From Mesoplasma entomophilum (GTDB lineage: Bacteria > Bacillota_I > Bacilli_A > Mycoplasmatales > Mycoplasmataceae): DNA of 64,000 nucleotides. The stretch lies in assembly GCF_002804125.1 (NCBI RefSeq), contig NZ_CP024966.1:248001-312000 (forward strand), read 5' to 3'. The notes beneath the pieces are model-generated. The model was not told the origin of the DNA. It searched no databases and saw only the letters and a list, made by a program, of their open reading frames with translations. Below are positions 9,675 to 20,989 of the stretch, in pieces (the first letter of the stretch is position 1; every line of letters starts with the position of its first letter). The translations under genes and the position numbers were made by a program.

Positions 9675-10670
9675 ATGTATAAAATAGCGTTTGACGTAAT
9701 GGGATCAGATAATGGTAGTTTAGTTGCTATTGAAGCAGCAAGCAAATTTATTAAGACAAAAAAAGAATTATATCTTATTTTTGTTGGGGATAAAGAACAA
9801 ATAGAAACATCATTGAAAAAATTTCCTATTGATGAATCAAGATATGAAATTCTTGCAACTACAGAGTTTATTGATATGAATGGTTCAATAATGGATATTA
9901 GAAGAAAAAAAGACTCATCAATGGTAAAAGCACTTGAAGCTTTAAAAGATAATAAAGTTGATGCTATGATTACTGGTGGTAACTCTGCAGCTTTCATTGC
10001 AGGATCACATTTTATCCTTGGTGAGTTAAATGGTATATCAAGACCTGGTTTCATGCCAACACTTCCAACTGCAGTAAATAATAAACTAACTTTATTATTA
10101 GATGTAGGAGCAAATCTTGAAGCAGACGTTGAAGATATCATAGGTTATGCTAAAATGGCTAATATATACTCTAAAAGCGTCTTAAAAATTGAAAATCCTT
10201 CTATTGCTCAATTAAATATTGGTGAAGAAAAGTCAAAAGGTACTTTATTACAAAAAGAAATCTATAAAGAGCTAGAAGCAGATGAAAATATAAACTTCTT
10301 TGGTAATCTTGAATCAAGAGATATTTTAGCTGGTAAAGTTGATATTATTGTTACTGATGGTTACACAGGAAATATGTGTTTAAAGGCATTTGAAGGAGCT
10401 TCAAAAATTTTAATGACTGAAATTAAATCTCAGTTATACAAAACAATTTTTACTAAGTTAAAGGCTTTAACACTTAAAAAATCATTTAATAATGTTTCAA
10501 AGAAATTTGATTATAAAAATCACTCTGGAGCTATTTTATTAGGTGTTAATGGTATTGCATTTAAAGCACATGGATCAAGTGATGTTAAATCATTTGAAGC
10601 AACATTAAGAATGACTTGTGATGCTATTGAAAATGATGTTTTAAATAAAATTAAAAAGGAATTAATATAA
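9675..10670 (+). CDS. plsX: Acyl-acyl carrier protein/phosphate acyltransferase PlsX
   Basis: PlsX interconverts acyl-carrier and acyl-phosphate, the donor for the first acylation of glycerol 3-phosphate. The 331-residue protein starts with [11 protein letters not shown] and contains [49 protein letters not shown] and HGSSD, all expected in PlsX. Length is normal. The RBS GAAGGAAGG lies before the ATG, and the stop is one base from the rnc start. In mollicutes without fatty acid synthesis the substrate is supplied by FakA/FakB, consistent with the neighbour. Confidence 0.96.
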   Translation: MYKIAFDVMGSDNGSLVAIEAASKFIKTKKELYLIFVGDKEQIETSLKKFPIDESRYEILATTEFIDMNGSIMDIRRKKDSSMVKALEALKDNKVDAMITGGNSAAFIAGSHFILGELNGISRPGFMPTLPTAVNNKLTLLLDVGANLEADVEDIIGYAKMANIYSKSVLKIENPSIAQLNIGEEKSKGTLLQKEIYKELEADENINFFGNLESRDILAGKVDIIVTDGYTGNMCLKAFEGASKILMTEIKSQLYKTIFTKLKALTLKKSFNNVSKKFDYKNHSGAILLGVNGIAFKAHGSSDVKSFEATLRMTCDAIENDVLNKIKKELI

Positions 10671-10671
10671 T

Positions 10672-11367
10672 ATGACAATGCACGAATTCTTTGAAAATTT
10701 TGGTATTAAAATTAATGACTCAAAAATTTTTAGCACAGCATTAACTCATAATTCTTATGCCAACGAAACAAAAACAAAAGAAACTTATCAAAGACTGGAG
10801 TTTCTAGGTGATGCTGTTTTACAAATGTATGTATCAAAATTTTTGTATTTAAACTTTTCAAATGCACCAGAAGGTAAATTAACAAAAACAAGATCTGATA
10901 TTGTTAGACAAGAAACATTAAGTGAAATTGCTAAAATGATTGATCTTGGTAAGATTATTAGATTAGGTCAAGGAGAAATAAAATCAAAAGGTTATGAAAA
11001 ACCTTCGATTTTATCTGATGTCTATGAAGCAGTAACTGCTGCTATTTATTTAGATCAAACTGAAGAAATATTAATTTCTTGAATTAAAGCAACAATATTC
11101 AAATACATTGAAAAAAATGATTACAAACAACTTAATCATGATTACAAATCTGAGTTGCAAGAGATCATTCAAGCTGAGATTAGAAGTGATTTAGAATATA
11201 AAGTTGAAAACCAGATCCACATTGAAAAAGATAATAAAATACAATATACTGTTAGCGTTAATTTAGATGGACAGAAGTATGGAGTTGGTATTGGTTTTTC
11301 TAAGCAAGAAGCATCACAAAATGCTGCAAAGGATTGTTTAAATAAATTAAAAAAACCAACAAAGTAA
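10672..11367 (+). CDS. rnc: Ribonuclease III
   Basis: This 231-residue enzyme cleaves double-stranded RNA in rRNA processing. It has the nuclease motif [10 protein letters not shown] (41-50, with Glu43 and Asp47) and the second metal site [13 protein letters not shown] (Asp116, Glu119). A C-terminal double-stranded RNA-binding domain ends with the [16 protein letters not shown] helix. A second ATG lies two codons downstream of the first; I chose the first because it abuts the plsX stop. It precedes smc, as in Bacillus. Confidence 0.96.
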
Positions 11368-11371
11368 TGAT

Positions 11372-11399
11372 AAAAAGTGAGCTGAAAACTCACTTTTTA
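11372..11399 (+). terminator. Terminator after rnc
   Basis: AAAAAGTGAG / CTCACTTTTT with a 7-base loop and a terminal T run. Confidence 0.88.
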
Positions 11400-11467
11400 T
11401 TTATTATAAATTATTCTTTTATACATAGTATAAGGATATTAAAATCAATTATTTTTTTAGGTTTTTT

Positions 11468-11476
11468 TGGTATAAT
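11468..11476 (+). promoter_or_regulatory. Extended -10 promoter of smc
   Basis: TGG directly before TATAAT forms an extended -10 element 40 bases upstream of the smc start. No convincing -35 is visible, only T-rich DNA. Confidence 0.55.
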
Positions 11477-11515
11477 TTTATTAGTTATTATATTTAAAGA
11501 AGGAGTTACAAATTT

Positions 11516-14503
11516 ATGCTATTTTTAAAACAAATTAGAGCAGTTGGATTTAAATCGTTTGCTGAGCCTACAACATTAAACTTCACAAAAGAAATGATTG
11601 GTGTTGTTGGACCAAACGGATCAGGTAAATCAAACATTACAGACTCTATAAGATGAGCTTTAGGAGAGCAATCAACTAAATCATTACGTGGTTCAAACAT
11701 GGATGATATTGTTTTTTCAGGAAGCGCTGATAAGCCTGCTGCTGACTTTGCAGAAGTAACATTAGTTTTTGATAATCAAAGAGATATTTTTTCTACTATC
11801 AAAACAAATGTTGTTGAAATCACGAGAAGATTTAATAAAAAAACTCGTGATAGTGATTTTTTTATTAATGGTGAAAAATGTAAATTAAGAGATATCCAAG
11901 ATATAGCATTAGAAACAGGATTAACTAAATCAAGTATAGCAATTATTTCACAAGGAACAATTTCAACATTTGCTGAAGCTAAGCCTGATGCAAGAAGAGA
12001 AATTTTTGATGAAGCTGCGGGATTAGCAAAATACAAAAAAAGAAAATTAGAAGCTCTTAAACAATTAGCAAAAACAACTGAAAACTTAACAAGAATTACT
12101 GATATTAAATCTACTTTGGAAAAAAGATTACCAAGAGAAAAAGAAAAAGCTGAAAAAGCTGCCAAATATAAAGATAAAATTGAAGAATTACAAAAAATTG
12201 AATTGACAATTTTAGCAAGTGATGCTTTAAGGTTTGAAACTGAATTATCTTCATTAAGAGATAAAAGACGTCAATTAGATATAGAAGTTCAAAAATTAGC
12301 AAATGAAATTAACTTATCACAAGATGAATTAGATGTAATGTTATCTAAAAATGGTGATGCAGATAAAGAAATAACTCAATTAAATTTAAATTTCCAAAGA
12401 ATTGTTGAAAGAATAGCAAGTTTAAAAGCTCAAAAACAGCAAGTTGAAGCTAGAGAAAATTCAGAAAACGTTAACCAAAACGTTGATGATATAAAAGCTA
12501 GAGCTATTAAAAAAGAATTTGATGAAAAATCAATTTCATTTAATAGTGAAAAAGATCTTGTAGCAAATCTTGAAAAAACAGAATTAGAATTAAAAAGAAG
12601 ATATGACGAAGTTAATGACCAGTTTAGAACTTTTCATATGCAATCTCAAGAAATTGAATCTGAAAAAAACAAGTTGCAATACCGTTTAGAAGAATTGGAA
12701 CATAAACAAAATACAAATAACTTAAATCCAATGTCAGGTGCAAAGGCAATTATTGATAATGCAAAAAGATTGTCAGGAGTTGTAGGAACTGTTGGTTCAT
12801 TAATTGATGTTAAAGAAGAACACCAAATAGCTATTTCATTAATAACAGGTAACCATTTACAATCTGTAGTTTTTAAAACAAGCGATGATGCTAAAAAAGG
12901 AATTGAGTTCTTAAAAAATCAAAGATTAGGTAGAGTAAACGCATTACCTATTGACACTTTAAATCCTTCTTCAATAGCAGGGCCACAAAGAGACATAATA
13001 AAAAGGGCTCCTGGATTCGTTGGGTTTGCAAACGAATTAGTTGAAATTGAAAAAGACTGTCAAATTGTGTTGGATTATATTTATGGTACAACAATTGTTA
13101 CAAGAAACTTTGATGATGCAACTAGACTTGGAAAAAGCATAAACTTCCGTTATGGAATAGTTTCATTAGATGGTCAAAGAGTTTTACCAAGAGGAGCAAT
13201 GAGTGGTGGTTCTGTTAATAAAGCATCAAACATTTTTGCTGCTAAAAAAATTGATGAATCATTTGACCCAGAATCAATTAAAACAAAAATTGCTACTTTA
13301 GATAAAATTTTTAATGAGAAACAAAAAATATTTAATGATTTAAAAGAAGTAAGAGAAAAATTAGTTGATGATATTAACCAGACAGCATCAAACATTAGAA
13401 TTGGTAAAAACTCAATTAATATTCTTAATTCTTCTTTAATTGAATTATCTGATAACTACAAAATTATTACAGGTAAAGATTTATTAAATAACCAGGTTGC
13501 TTCATCATTTGATGAATCAGAATCAATTAGATTAGCTAGAGAAATTGCTAAACTTGAAACTGAAAGAAATGAAATTTCAATCAAAGTTAATAGTTTATCA
13601 GAGTCTAAAACTAAAACAACTGATCGTCAACATGAATTAAATAAAGAAAACAAAGAAAAACGTGAAATTTTAAATAATTGAAAAGACGAACTAGCTAATG
13701 TTAAATCTGATTTAACAATTTTAGAATCAACAAATATTCAAATTCTAAAAAGATTATCAGAGGGATACAACTTGTCATTAGATGCTATTAGAGAAATGCA
13801 TTTTGATGAAATAGAAAATCCTGAGGAAACAAGAGTTAGAATTCAAGAATTAACTATTGAATTAAAATCAATTGGAGAAGTTTCAATGGATGCAATTCAA
13901 GAGTATGAAGAAACAAAAAAAGAATATGAATACTATGTTTCAAATTTAAATGAAGTTCAAGAATCAGCAGATAAACTAAATGAAATAATTTTAAACATTG
14001 ATATAGAAATGAAAACTCAATTTAAACGTATTGTTGATGATGTCAATGCAGCATTACCAGAGGCATTCCAAAAATTATTTAATGGTGGAACTGCTCGTTT
14101 AATTTACACAAACCCAGACGATATTTTAGAAACTGGAATTGATATTGAGGTTAATCCTCCAGGCAAAAAAATTACTAACTTAAACTTATTAAGTGGGGGA
14201 GAAAAATCATTGGTAGCATTATCAGTGCTATTTTCAATTTTAAAAGTAAGACCATTACCACTAGTTATCTTAGATGAAGCTGAAGCTCCATTAGATCCAG
14301 CAAACGTAACAAGATTTGCACGTTATGTAAGAGACTTTGTTGATAACACTCAATTCATTATTGTAACTCATCGTGAAGGTACAATGGAAAACTGCGATAT
14401 CTTATATGGTGTAACTATGGAGACAAAAGGAATTACAAAAATAGTTCAATTAGCTTTAGATATTGATAAAATTAAAAAGCTAATCAATAAAAATAAGGAA
14501 TAA
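11516..14503 (+). CDS. smc: Chromosome segregation protein SMC
   Basis: SMC dimers organise and segregate the chromosome. The 995-residue protein has a Walker A GPNGSGKSN at 32-40, two long charged coiled-coil arms, a hinge domain near residues 405-570, the signature LSGGEKS at 892-898 and Walker B PLVILDEAEAPLD at 915-927 with the catalytic Glu. It is shorter than Bacillus SMC because the arms are shortened, as known for mollicutes. The ATG lies 10 bases after AAGGAG. Only TGA codons interrupt the frame. It has its own promoter and terminator and is followed by the pst genes. Confidence 0.97.
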
Positions 14504-14507
14504 GTTC

Positions 14508-14534
14508 AAAATTGCACTAATATGCAATTTTTTT
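14508..14534 (+). terminator. Terminator after smc
   Basis: AAATTGCA / TGCAATTT with a 6-base loop is followed by seven T. Confidence 0.85.
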
Positions 14535-14611
14535 GTTAAATTATTAACCCTTTAATCTATGATTAAACAAATAATCTAAAAGTATATTTTTTACTAATTG
14601 CATACTTAAAT

Positions 14612-14620
14612 TGGTATAAT
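14612..14620 (+). promoter_or_regulatory. Extended -10 promoter of the pst operon
   Basis: TGG-TATAAT lies 32 bases before pstS. I see no clear Pho-box-like direct repeats between the smc terminator and pstS. Confidence 0.5.
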
Positions 14621-14651
14621 AATATTAATTATTTCTAAATAGGAGAAAAAC

Positions 14652-15761
14652 ATGAACAAGAAATTCTTTTTAGTAATGGTGATAGTTGTAGGGGCTATTG
14701 TTGGTCTATGATCATGAACTTTAGCAGCACCGAATAACTCAATAAGCATTGGTGGTAGTGCCAGTGTTCAGCCTTTATTGAAGAAACTTACTGATAAATA
14801 TAAAACTGAAGATGGTAAAAAATTTGTTTATTCAGCAACTGGTTCAGGTGCTGGAGTTACAAATGTCAAAGAAGGTGTTTATGATATTGGATTTATTTCA
14901 AAAGATATTAAAAAAGATGATTGAGAAAAAGAACCCATTAACGAAAACGAAGCGTTATTTAGTAATCTTTCAAAACAAGCAATTAATGATAAAAAATGAT
15001 ATTCAAACAATTTAGCAATGACTCCAGGTGTGGAAGGCACATATCGTTCAATAGAGTTTGCAAGAGATTCAATTGTATTTGTTTACAATGATAAAGGAAC
15101 GGGTTTTGATGAGTTTTTAAGAAAATCAAACTTAGAATTTAAGTTTGAAGTTGATGAAAATGGAAAATTTGTTAAAGAGGGAAAAAGTTATAAAATTCTT
15201 AATGCAATTTATAAACCAGATTCACAAAATGATTTAATAAGCTGAAATGATTTAGCAAAATTAATTGCAAATGAATTTTCACTACCAGAAACTAAGGAAG
15301 CAAATTTATCACTCGCAGAAGAAGTTTCAAATAAAGTTAAAGTAACACCTTATTCATCAACAAGTGGGTCAGGGACAAGAACTTCGTTTTCAAATTTAAC
15401 AGGAATAGAACCTGGTAATGCTGTTAAAGAATACGGAGCTAATGGAACTATTTACAGCCAAATTGAGAAATCTCCAGGATCAATCGGGTTTGTTTCAATG
15501 TTATATGGTTCAGCAAATTCATCTACTGTTAAATCAGTAAAAATTGGCAAAGGTGAAAAAACTTGAGATCCTTCAAATGATTCGTCTCAAGAGTTAGTGG
15601 ATTACCCTTTAACAAGACCTTTTATAGCAATTTATAAATATGACAAAAACAACAAGGATTTAAATAGTATGCTAGACTTCTTGTTTTGAATGGCTTCAAG
15701 CCCAGAAGTTGAAAAAATATATGCATCTGTTGGCTTAATACAGTCTGTTCAAGCTAAATAG
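14652..15761 (+). CDS. pstS: Phosphate-binding protein PstS with a non-lipidated N-terminal anchor
   Basis: PstS delivers phosphate to the Pst ABC importer outside the membrane. The 369-residue protein has the PstS signatures GSASVQPLL, SATGSGAG, ARDSIVFVYN and SSTSGSGTRTSF, and an SPGSIGFVS segment. The first 25 residues form one hydrophobic segment, but no lipobox cysteine follows; the sequence after the segment is LAAPNNS. It therefore appears to be held by an uncleaved membrane anchor or released by a signal peptidase, unlike most Gram-positive PstS lipoproteins. It heads the pst operon behind AGGAG. Confidence 0.92.
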
Positions 15762-15800
15762 TCAAAAAAGAAATAATTAATAAATGGAAAGGAGATACCC

Positions 15801-17945
15801 ATGTTTGCAAATAAAAAGAATGAAGAAAATGCTTTTAAAGCTAAAATATTTAAGCCAAAACAAAATTTTAATGCTAAATTTTTCAAATCAATTATTTATT
15901 CACTAACTTTTACTGTTATTGCTATTTTATTAGTTTTAGTTATTTTTGTTGTTTTAAAATCAACTCATGTTTTTAAAGAACAAGGTTTCTGAAGCTTCAT
16001 AACAGGTACAAATTGAAAACCTGGTAAAGATGGGGGACAATATGGTATAGGATTAATTATTTTAATGACCTTAGTACTTTTAACTATATCAATGATGTTT
16101 TCCATTCCATTAACAATATTTACAACTTTGTTTATTTCTGAATACCTATCAATAAGTATGCAGAAAAAAGTACTAACAGTTATTAAACTACTAGCCAGTG
16201 TACCATCAGTTGTTTTTGGGCTTTTTGCAAGAGATCAAATTGGAGCATTATTTCAATTAATGGGTGCTCCAAATAATGATAACTTGATGGTTGCTTCAGT
16301 GACAATGACTTTTATGGCAGCCCCAACAATGATAAGTTTGAGTTATAATGCCGTTCAATCTGTTCCCGAAGGCTATCGATTAGGTAGCTTAGGTTTAGGT
16401 ATTTCTAAAGAAAAAACAACATTTAAAATTATTAGAAAATCAGCTTCAGCTAAAATTATTTCAGCAATTATATTAGGTATGGCTAGAGTAATTGGAGAAA
16501 CAATGGCTATCATGATGATTGCAGGTAATTCAACTGGTGGTTTTATAACAAACAGTGGAATAAGTGGTTTCTTATTTTCATCTATTAGAACATTAGCTGC
16601 AACAATTGGTCTTGAAATGACAGAAAACAGTGGTTCAACTCATCAATCAGCATTATATGCAATTGGTTTAATTCTTTTCTTATTGGTTTTTATTATTAAT
16701 ATAGTTATTTTATTTATGTCTAATGTTGATAATATTAAATACTCAAGAAGAATTAAAAGGGAAGAAAAAATTAATAAGGACTCTTCAAGAAAAATTAAAG
16801 CGCCTAAATATGTTTACGATAAGCGAATGTTAGGAATGATGGTTCATAATAGAACAGAAAATAAATTCTTTAAAAAAACTTATTCGTCAATAATGTTAAT
16901 GTTGATGTGAATTTCAACTGCAATTATTATTTCATTTACGTTTTGAATTTTGGGTGATGTCATTATTAGAGGATTAATAGGACTATCAGATCCTGTTGCA
17001 TTTATTCACATGGACACTGAAAATAGAACAGGTGGAGGAATTTTTGCAGCATTACTTACAACAATCTTATTAGTTGTTTGTACTTTAGTATTTGCTATTC
17101 CTTTTGCTTTAGCAGCCGCAATTTATTTAAACGAATATGCAAGAAAAAGTTCAGCGTTAACTAAAACATTTAGATTTTCAATTAACTTATTAGCGTCAAC
17201 TCCATCAATTGTTTTTGGTATATTTGGTTTATCAATATTTATTGTTCTTTTAGGTTTACCGTTTAGTATATTAGCTGCTGGTCTAACAATGACAATAGTT
17301 GTTCTTCCAATGTTAATTTCTAATTTCGAGGATGCGCTGCAACAGGTACCTCATCAATACCGTGAAGCTGGTTCAGCTTTAGGTTTAACAAAAATTCAAA
17401 TATTATTTAAAATTATTTTGCCTAATGCAATGGAAGGTATAATTACTGGGATTATCCTAGCGATGGCTAAAATAATAGGAGAATCTGCTCCAATTTATCT
17501 AACTCTTGGAACAGATATTCAAATGCCAGCGCAGGGATTCTTATCTCAAGGAACAACATTAACTACCGGAATCTATATGATGGTGGCTGAAGGAATACCT
17601 GGTCATGGTCAAGGAACAATTTACTTAATGGCATTAATTACAATTATATTAATTATTGGATTGAATTTTACTTCTGGAAGACTTTCATCATTGCTTGTTC
17701 AAAAAACAAAAGATTTAAAAGCAAAATCAAAAATTAAACGTAAAGAATTTAAAGTTAAAACTAAAGCAAGAATTAAGAAACTAAAGCCTTCGCTTAAATT
17801 TAAATGAATGAAATTGCAAAGCAAATTAAGAAAAGGTGAAGTTGAATTGAAATTCTTTAAAGAGATTTCAGCAAAGAATAAAGCTTGAATCAAACGAAAA
17901 AAACAATATAGAAAATTAAAAAAAGGAGTTATAGATAATGAGTAA
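15801..17945 (+). CDS. pstCA: Fused phosphate permease PstC-PstA with a basic C-terminal tail
   Basis: One 714-residue frame carries two permease domains of the phosphate importer. Residues about 25-310 resemble PstC ([25 protein letters not shown]). Residues about 370-627 resemble PstA ([27 protein letters not shown]). They are joined by a charged linker at about 315-365. The last 87 residues or so are very rich in Lys and Arg and presumably cytoplasmic. No stop other than TGA(Trp) separates the domains, so the fusion is real unless an assembly error removed a stop; mollicutes such as M. genitalium are known to have one large PstA-type permease. The end overlaps pstB by eight bases. Confidence 0.93.
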
Positions 17946-18798
17946 TACACTTAAAAAAGATGAAACTTTCAAAGGCTTAAATTTAAATAAAAATTTAAAA
18001 GAAGATAAGCCAGCAAAATTACCAGCTCTTTCAAAAAGAGCTGATGTTATTAAAGTAACAAACTTTAACTTTTTCTATAAAGGTAAAAAACAAGCTTTAT
18101 TTGATATCAACATGGATATTAAAGAAAATTCTATTACAACTTTTATCGGCCCTTCAGGGTGTGGTAAATCTACACTTTTAAGATCAATTAACAGAATGAA
18201 TGATTTAATAAGTGGCTCAACTGTTGAAGGATCAATTGAAGTATTTAATGAAGAAATTTATAAGCAAGGAACAGATGTTTCAAAATTAAGAACTGAAGTT
18301 GGTATGGTTTTTCAAAAAGCTAATCCATTTCCTTTATCAATTTATGAAAATGTAATTTATGGACCAAAAACACAAGGGGTTAAAAGCAAAAAAATATTAG
18401 ACCAAATTTGTGAAGACTCACTAAGAAAAGCAGCACTTTGAGAAGAAGTAAAAGATAAATTAGAAACTCCAGCGCTTGGTCTTTCTGGTGGACAACAACA
18501 AAGACTATGTATTGCTAGAGCTATTGCAATGCATCCAAAAATTTTATTAATGGATGAACCAACATCTGCGTTAGACCCAATTGCAACTTTAAAAGTTGAA
18601 GAATTAGTCTTAGAACTTAAAAAAGAATATACTATAGTTATGGTTACTCATTCACTACAACAAGCAACAAGAATTAGTGATATGACAGCTTATTTCTTAA
18701 AAGGTGAGTTAATAGAATACAATACGACTAAAAAAATATTTATTAGTCCAAAAGACTCAAGAACAGAAGATTATATTTCAGGAAGGTATGGTGATTAG
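17938..18798 (+). CDS. pstB: Phosphate ABC transporter ATPase PstB
   Basis: This 286-residue ATPase powers phosphate import. It shows Walker [10 protein letters not shown] at 71-79, the Pst-type [10 protein letters not shown] helix, signature LSGGQQQR starting at 182, Walker [14 protein letters not shown] and the H-loop [15 protein letters not shown]. About 36 residues precede the usual start and form a polar extension. The ATG has a strong AAAGGAG upstream and lies within the end of the permease gene. Confidence 0.96.
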
Positions 18799-18801
18799 AA
18801 T

Positions 18802-19488
18802 ATGTCAATTAACAAAATTTTAGATAATGATATTCGACAACTAAGAAGCATGCTTGAAGACATGATTAAAGAAACTAAAGTTCAATTTGCTGAAACATTT
18901 GAAGTTATTACAAAAAATAACGTTGAAGGTGCAGCAATGATCGTAGAGCATGACAAAATTATTAATGATAAGTTGAATGAATTTACATCAACAGCACTTT
19001 GAAAAATTGCAAAACAACAATTAGTTGCTCGTGACCTAAGACTTGCTGTTGGAGGTATACTATTAGCTAGAGAAATTGAAATCATTGCGGATTACTCTAA
19101 AAAATTATGTATCTTTTTTTCAAAATTTAAACCAACAAAAAAATATACAACATCAATTCTAAATCTTTTTCAGTTAGTTATAGATATGTTAGATAGTTTT
19201 TCAGAACTATTTTCAAACTTTGATACAAATCTAGTTGTTAAAGTTATGGAACTTGAATCACAAATTAATAAAGAATTTGAAGACTTATATTCATATTTAG
19301 TAAAAGCTCTTAAAAAAGCTGAAACAAATGAAGAAGTGATAGAAATTTCAGAAGCTATGAAACAAGCTAAAAATCTGGAAAGAGCTGGAGATCACTTATT
19401 AACTGTTCAAGAAATTGTTTCATTCATTAGAACAGGAAGATTTGAAGAAACTTCAGAAATATATGACAATTTAAAAACATTGATGTAG
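18802..19488 (+). CDS. phoU: Phosphate signalling protein PhoU
   Basis: PhoU is a cytoplasmic regulator of the Pst importer. The 228-residue protein consists of two similar three-helix bundles, each with the conserved pattern seen at RDLRLAVGGILLAREIE in the first and AKNLERAGDHLLTVQEIV in the second, where Glu/Asp residues bind metal. It follows pstB after three bases and ends the operon. No PhoB/PhoR pair is present in this window, so the protein may act directly on the transporter. Confidence 0.94.
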
Positions 19489-19494
19489 TAAATT

Positions 19495-19520
19495 AAATTC
19501 TGTTTAATCAGAATTTTTTT
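19495..19520 (+). terminator. Terminator of the pst operon
   Basis: AAATTCTG / CAGAATTT with a 6-base loop is followed by a T run. Confidence 0.85.
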
Positions 19521-19569
19521 AATTTTATGATAATTTGATAAAATAATAATTAGTAGATAGAGGTATATC

Positions 19570-20670
19570 ATGGGTTTTTGAAATAAGTTAAAAGATAAAA
19601 TATCTGGCAATCAAACAGAAAAACAAAATAATGAGGAAAAGACAGTTAAAACTGAACCTATTATTGAGCAAAAACAACTAACTGAAAAAGAAATTGCTAA
19701 AAAACAAAAGCAAAAAGCAAAAAAAGAAAAGGCCGAAAAGGCAATTGCAAAATCAGCTTTAGATTTTTCAAAGGATATTAAAAAACTTTCTAAAAAATAT
19801 AAAAAGATGGATGATGATTTCTTTGACGAACTTGAAGAAGTTTTAATTAAAACTGATATGGGTATGAAAATGGTTTTAAAAATTTCCAATAATATTAGAA
19901 GAAAAGTAAAAAACACGTCTGAAGCAAATGAATTTAGAGAAATTCTTGCTGAAGAAATTTATGATATTTATACAGACGGTTCTAAAAAAGTGGAAGAATT
20001 AAATTTCGAAGACAAAAGATTAAATGTTTTTATGGTTATTGGTGTAAATGGAACTGGAAAAACTACTTCATTATCAAAAATTGCAAATTTTTACGCTGAA
20101 CAAAACAAAAAAGTTTTAATAGCGGCTGCTGACACATTTAGAGCAGGAGCTATTGAACAATTAGAAGAATGAGTTGATAAAAGACTTGATAATAAAGTTG
20201 ACCTAGTAAAGGGAAAAAAACAAAATCAAGATCCTGCAAGTGTAGTATTTGATGCTTTAGAAAAGGCAAAAGCAGAGGGATATGATTTATTATTGATTGA
20301 CACTGCTGGTAGATTACAAAATAAAGTTAACTTAATGAAAGAGTTAGAAAAAATGTATCAAATAGTTCATAAATTTGATAAAAAAGCACCACATGAGCTT
20401 TTATTGGTGATTGATGCAACAACAGGTCAAAATGGAGTTATGCAAGCTCAAGAGTTTAACGAAGTTGCTGACATTTCTGGTATTGTTTTAACAAAAATGG
20501 ATGGAACAAGTAAAGGTGGTATTGCACTATCAATTAAAGATCAATTAAATATACCTGTTAAATTGGTGGGTGTTGGAGAACAAGTTGATGATATTGAAAA
20601 ATTCGATGTAGACCAATATGTATATAATTTAGTAGTTGGTTTCATGGAAGAAAGAGAAGAAGATGAGTAA
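19570..20670 (+). CDS. ftsY: Signal recognition particle receptor FtsY
   Basis: FtsY is the GTPase receptor for SRP at the membrane. The 366-residue protein begins with MGFWNKLKDK, an amphipathic start, followed by a Lys/Glu-rich A region (about 15-75). The NG domain follows, with G1 GVNGTGKTTS, DTFRAGAIEQL, DTAGRL and TKMDGTSKGG. The fourth codon is TGA(Trp), so a reading with the standard code would miss the true start. It overlaps ylxM by eight bases. The order ftsY-ylxM matches Bacillus, but ffh does not follow here. Confidence 0.96.
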
Positions 20671-20989
20671 AATAACATTAGAAAAAACTTTGGAGTTATC
20701 ATCACTATTTTATTTATATAAAAATATGCTAACTGAAAAACAAGTTGAATATTTTGAATTATATTTTGAAGAAGATTTGAGTTTTCAAGAAATAGCTGAT
20801 CAACTAGCAATATCTAAAGCAGCAGCACATGATGCAATTAATAAAATTATTAAATCATTAAATGATTTAGAAGGTAAGCTACAAATGAATGAACGAAAAA
20901 TAAAAATTCAAGGTATTATTGAAAAACACAATAGTTCTGAGAATAAAGAGGTTTTGGAACTTATAAAAGAAATAGAAGAGGTTATCTAA
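20663..20989 (+). CDS. ylxM: YlxM-family helix-turn-helix protein (UPF0122)
   Basis: The 108-residue protein matches the YlxM family, which resembles region 4 of sigma factors. The region LTEKQVEYFELYFEEDLS is followed by the helix-turn-helix EIADQLAISKAAAHDAIN. YlxM genes are nearly always beside ftsY or ffh, and the protein is thought to assist the SRP pathway. I start it at the ATG at 20663, inside the end of ftsY, rather than at an upstream alternative start at 20636, because the family begins with this segment and a GAGAAG motif precedes it. Confidence 0.93.
   Translation: MSKITLEKTLELSSLFYLYKNMLTEKQVEYFELYFEEDLSFQEIADQLAISKAAAHDAINKIIKSLNDLEGKLQMNERKIKIQGIIEKHNSSENKEVLELIKEIEEVI

Noticed and set aside
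9527-10141. Minus-strand frame of about 204 codons opposite fakA and plsX
   Set aside because: It lies antisense to two well-supported genes, has no RBS, and has no recognisable protein features.
11516-14503. Apparent fragmentation of smc, the lipoproteins and the giant permeases into many short frames
   Set aside because: All interruptions that I checked are TGA, which encodes Trp here; family motifs continue across them and only TAA/TAG end the genes.
20636-20662. Upstream start for ylxM
   Set aside because: It lies inside ftsY without a better RBS and adds nine residues absent from the family; 20663 has a purine-rich site in front.
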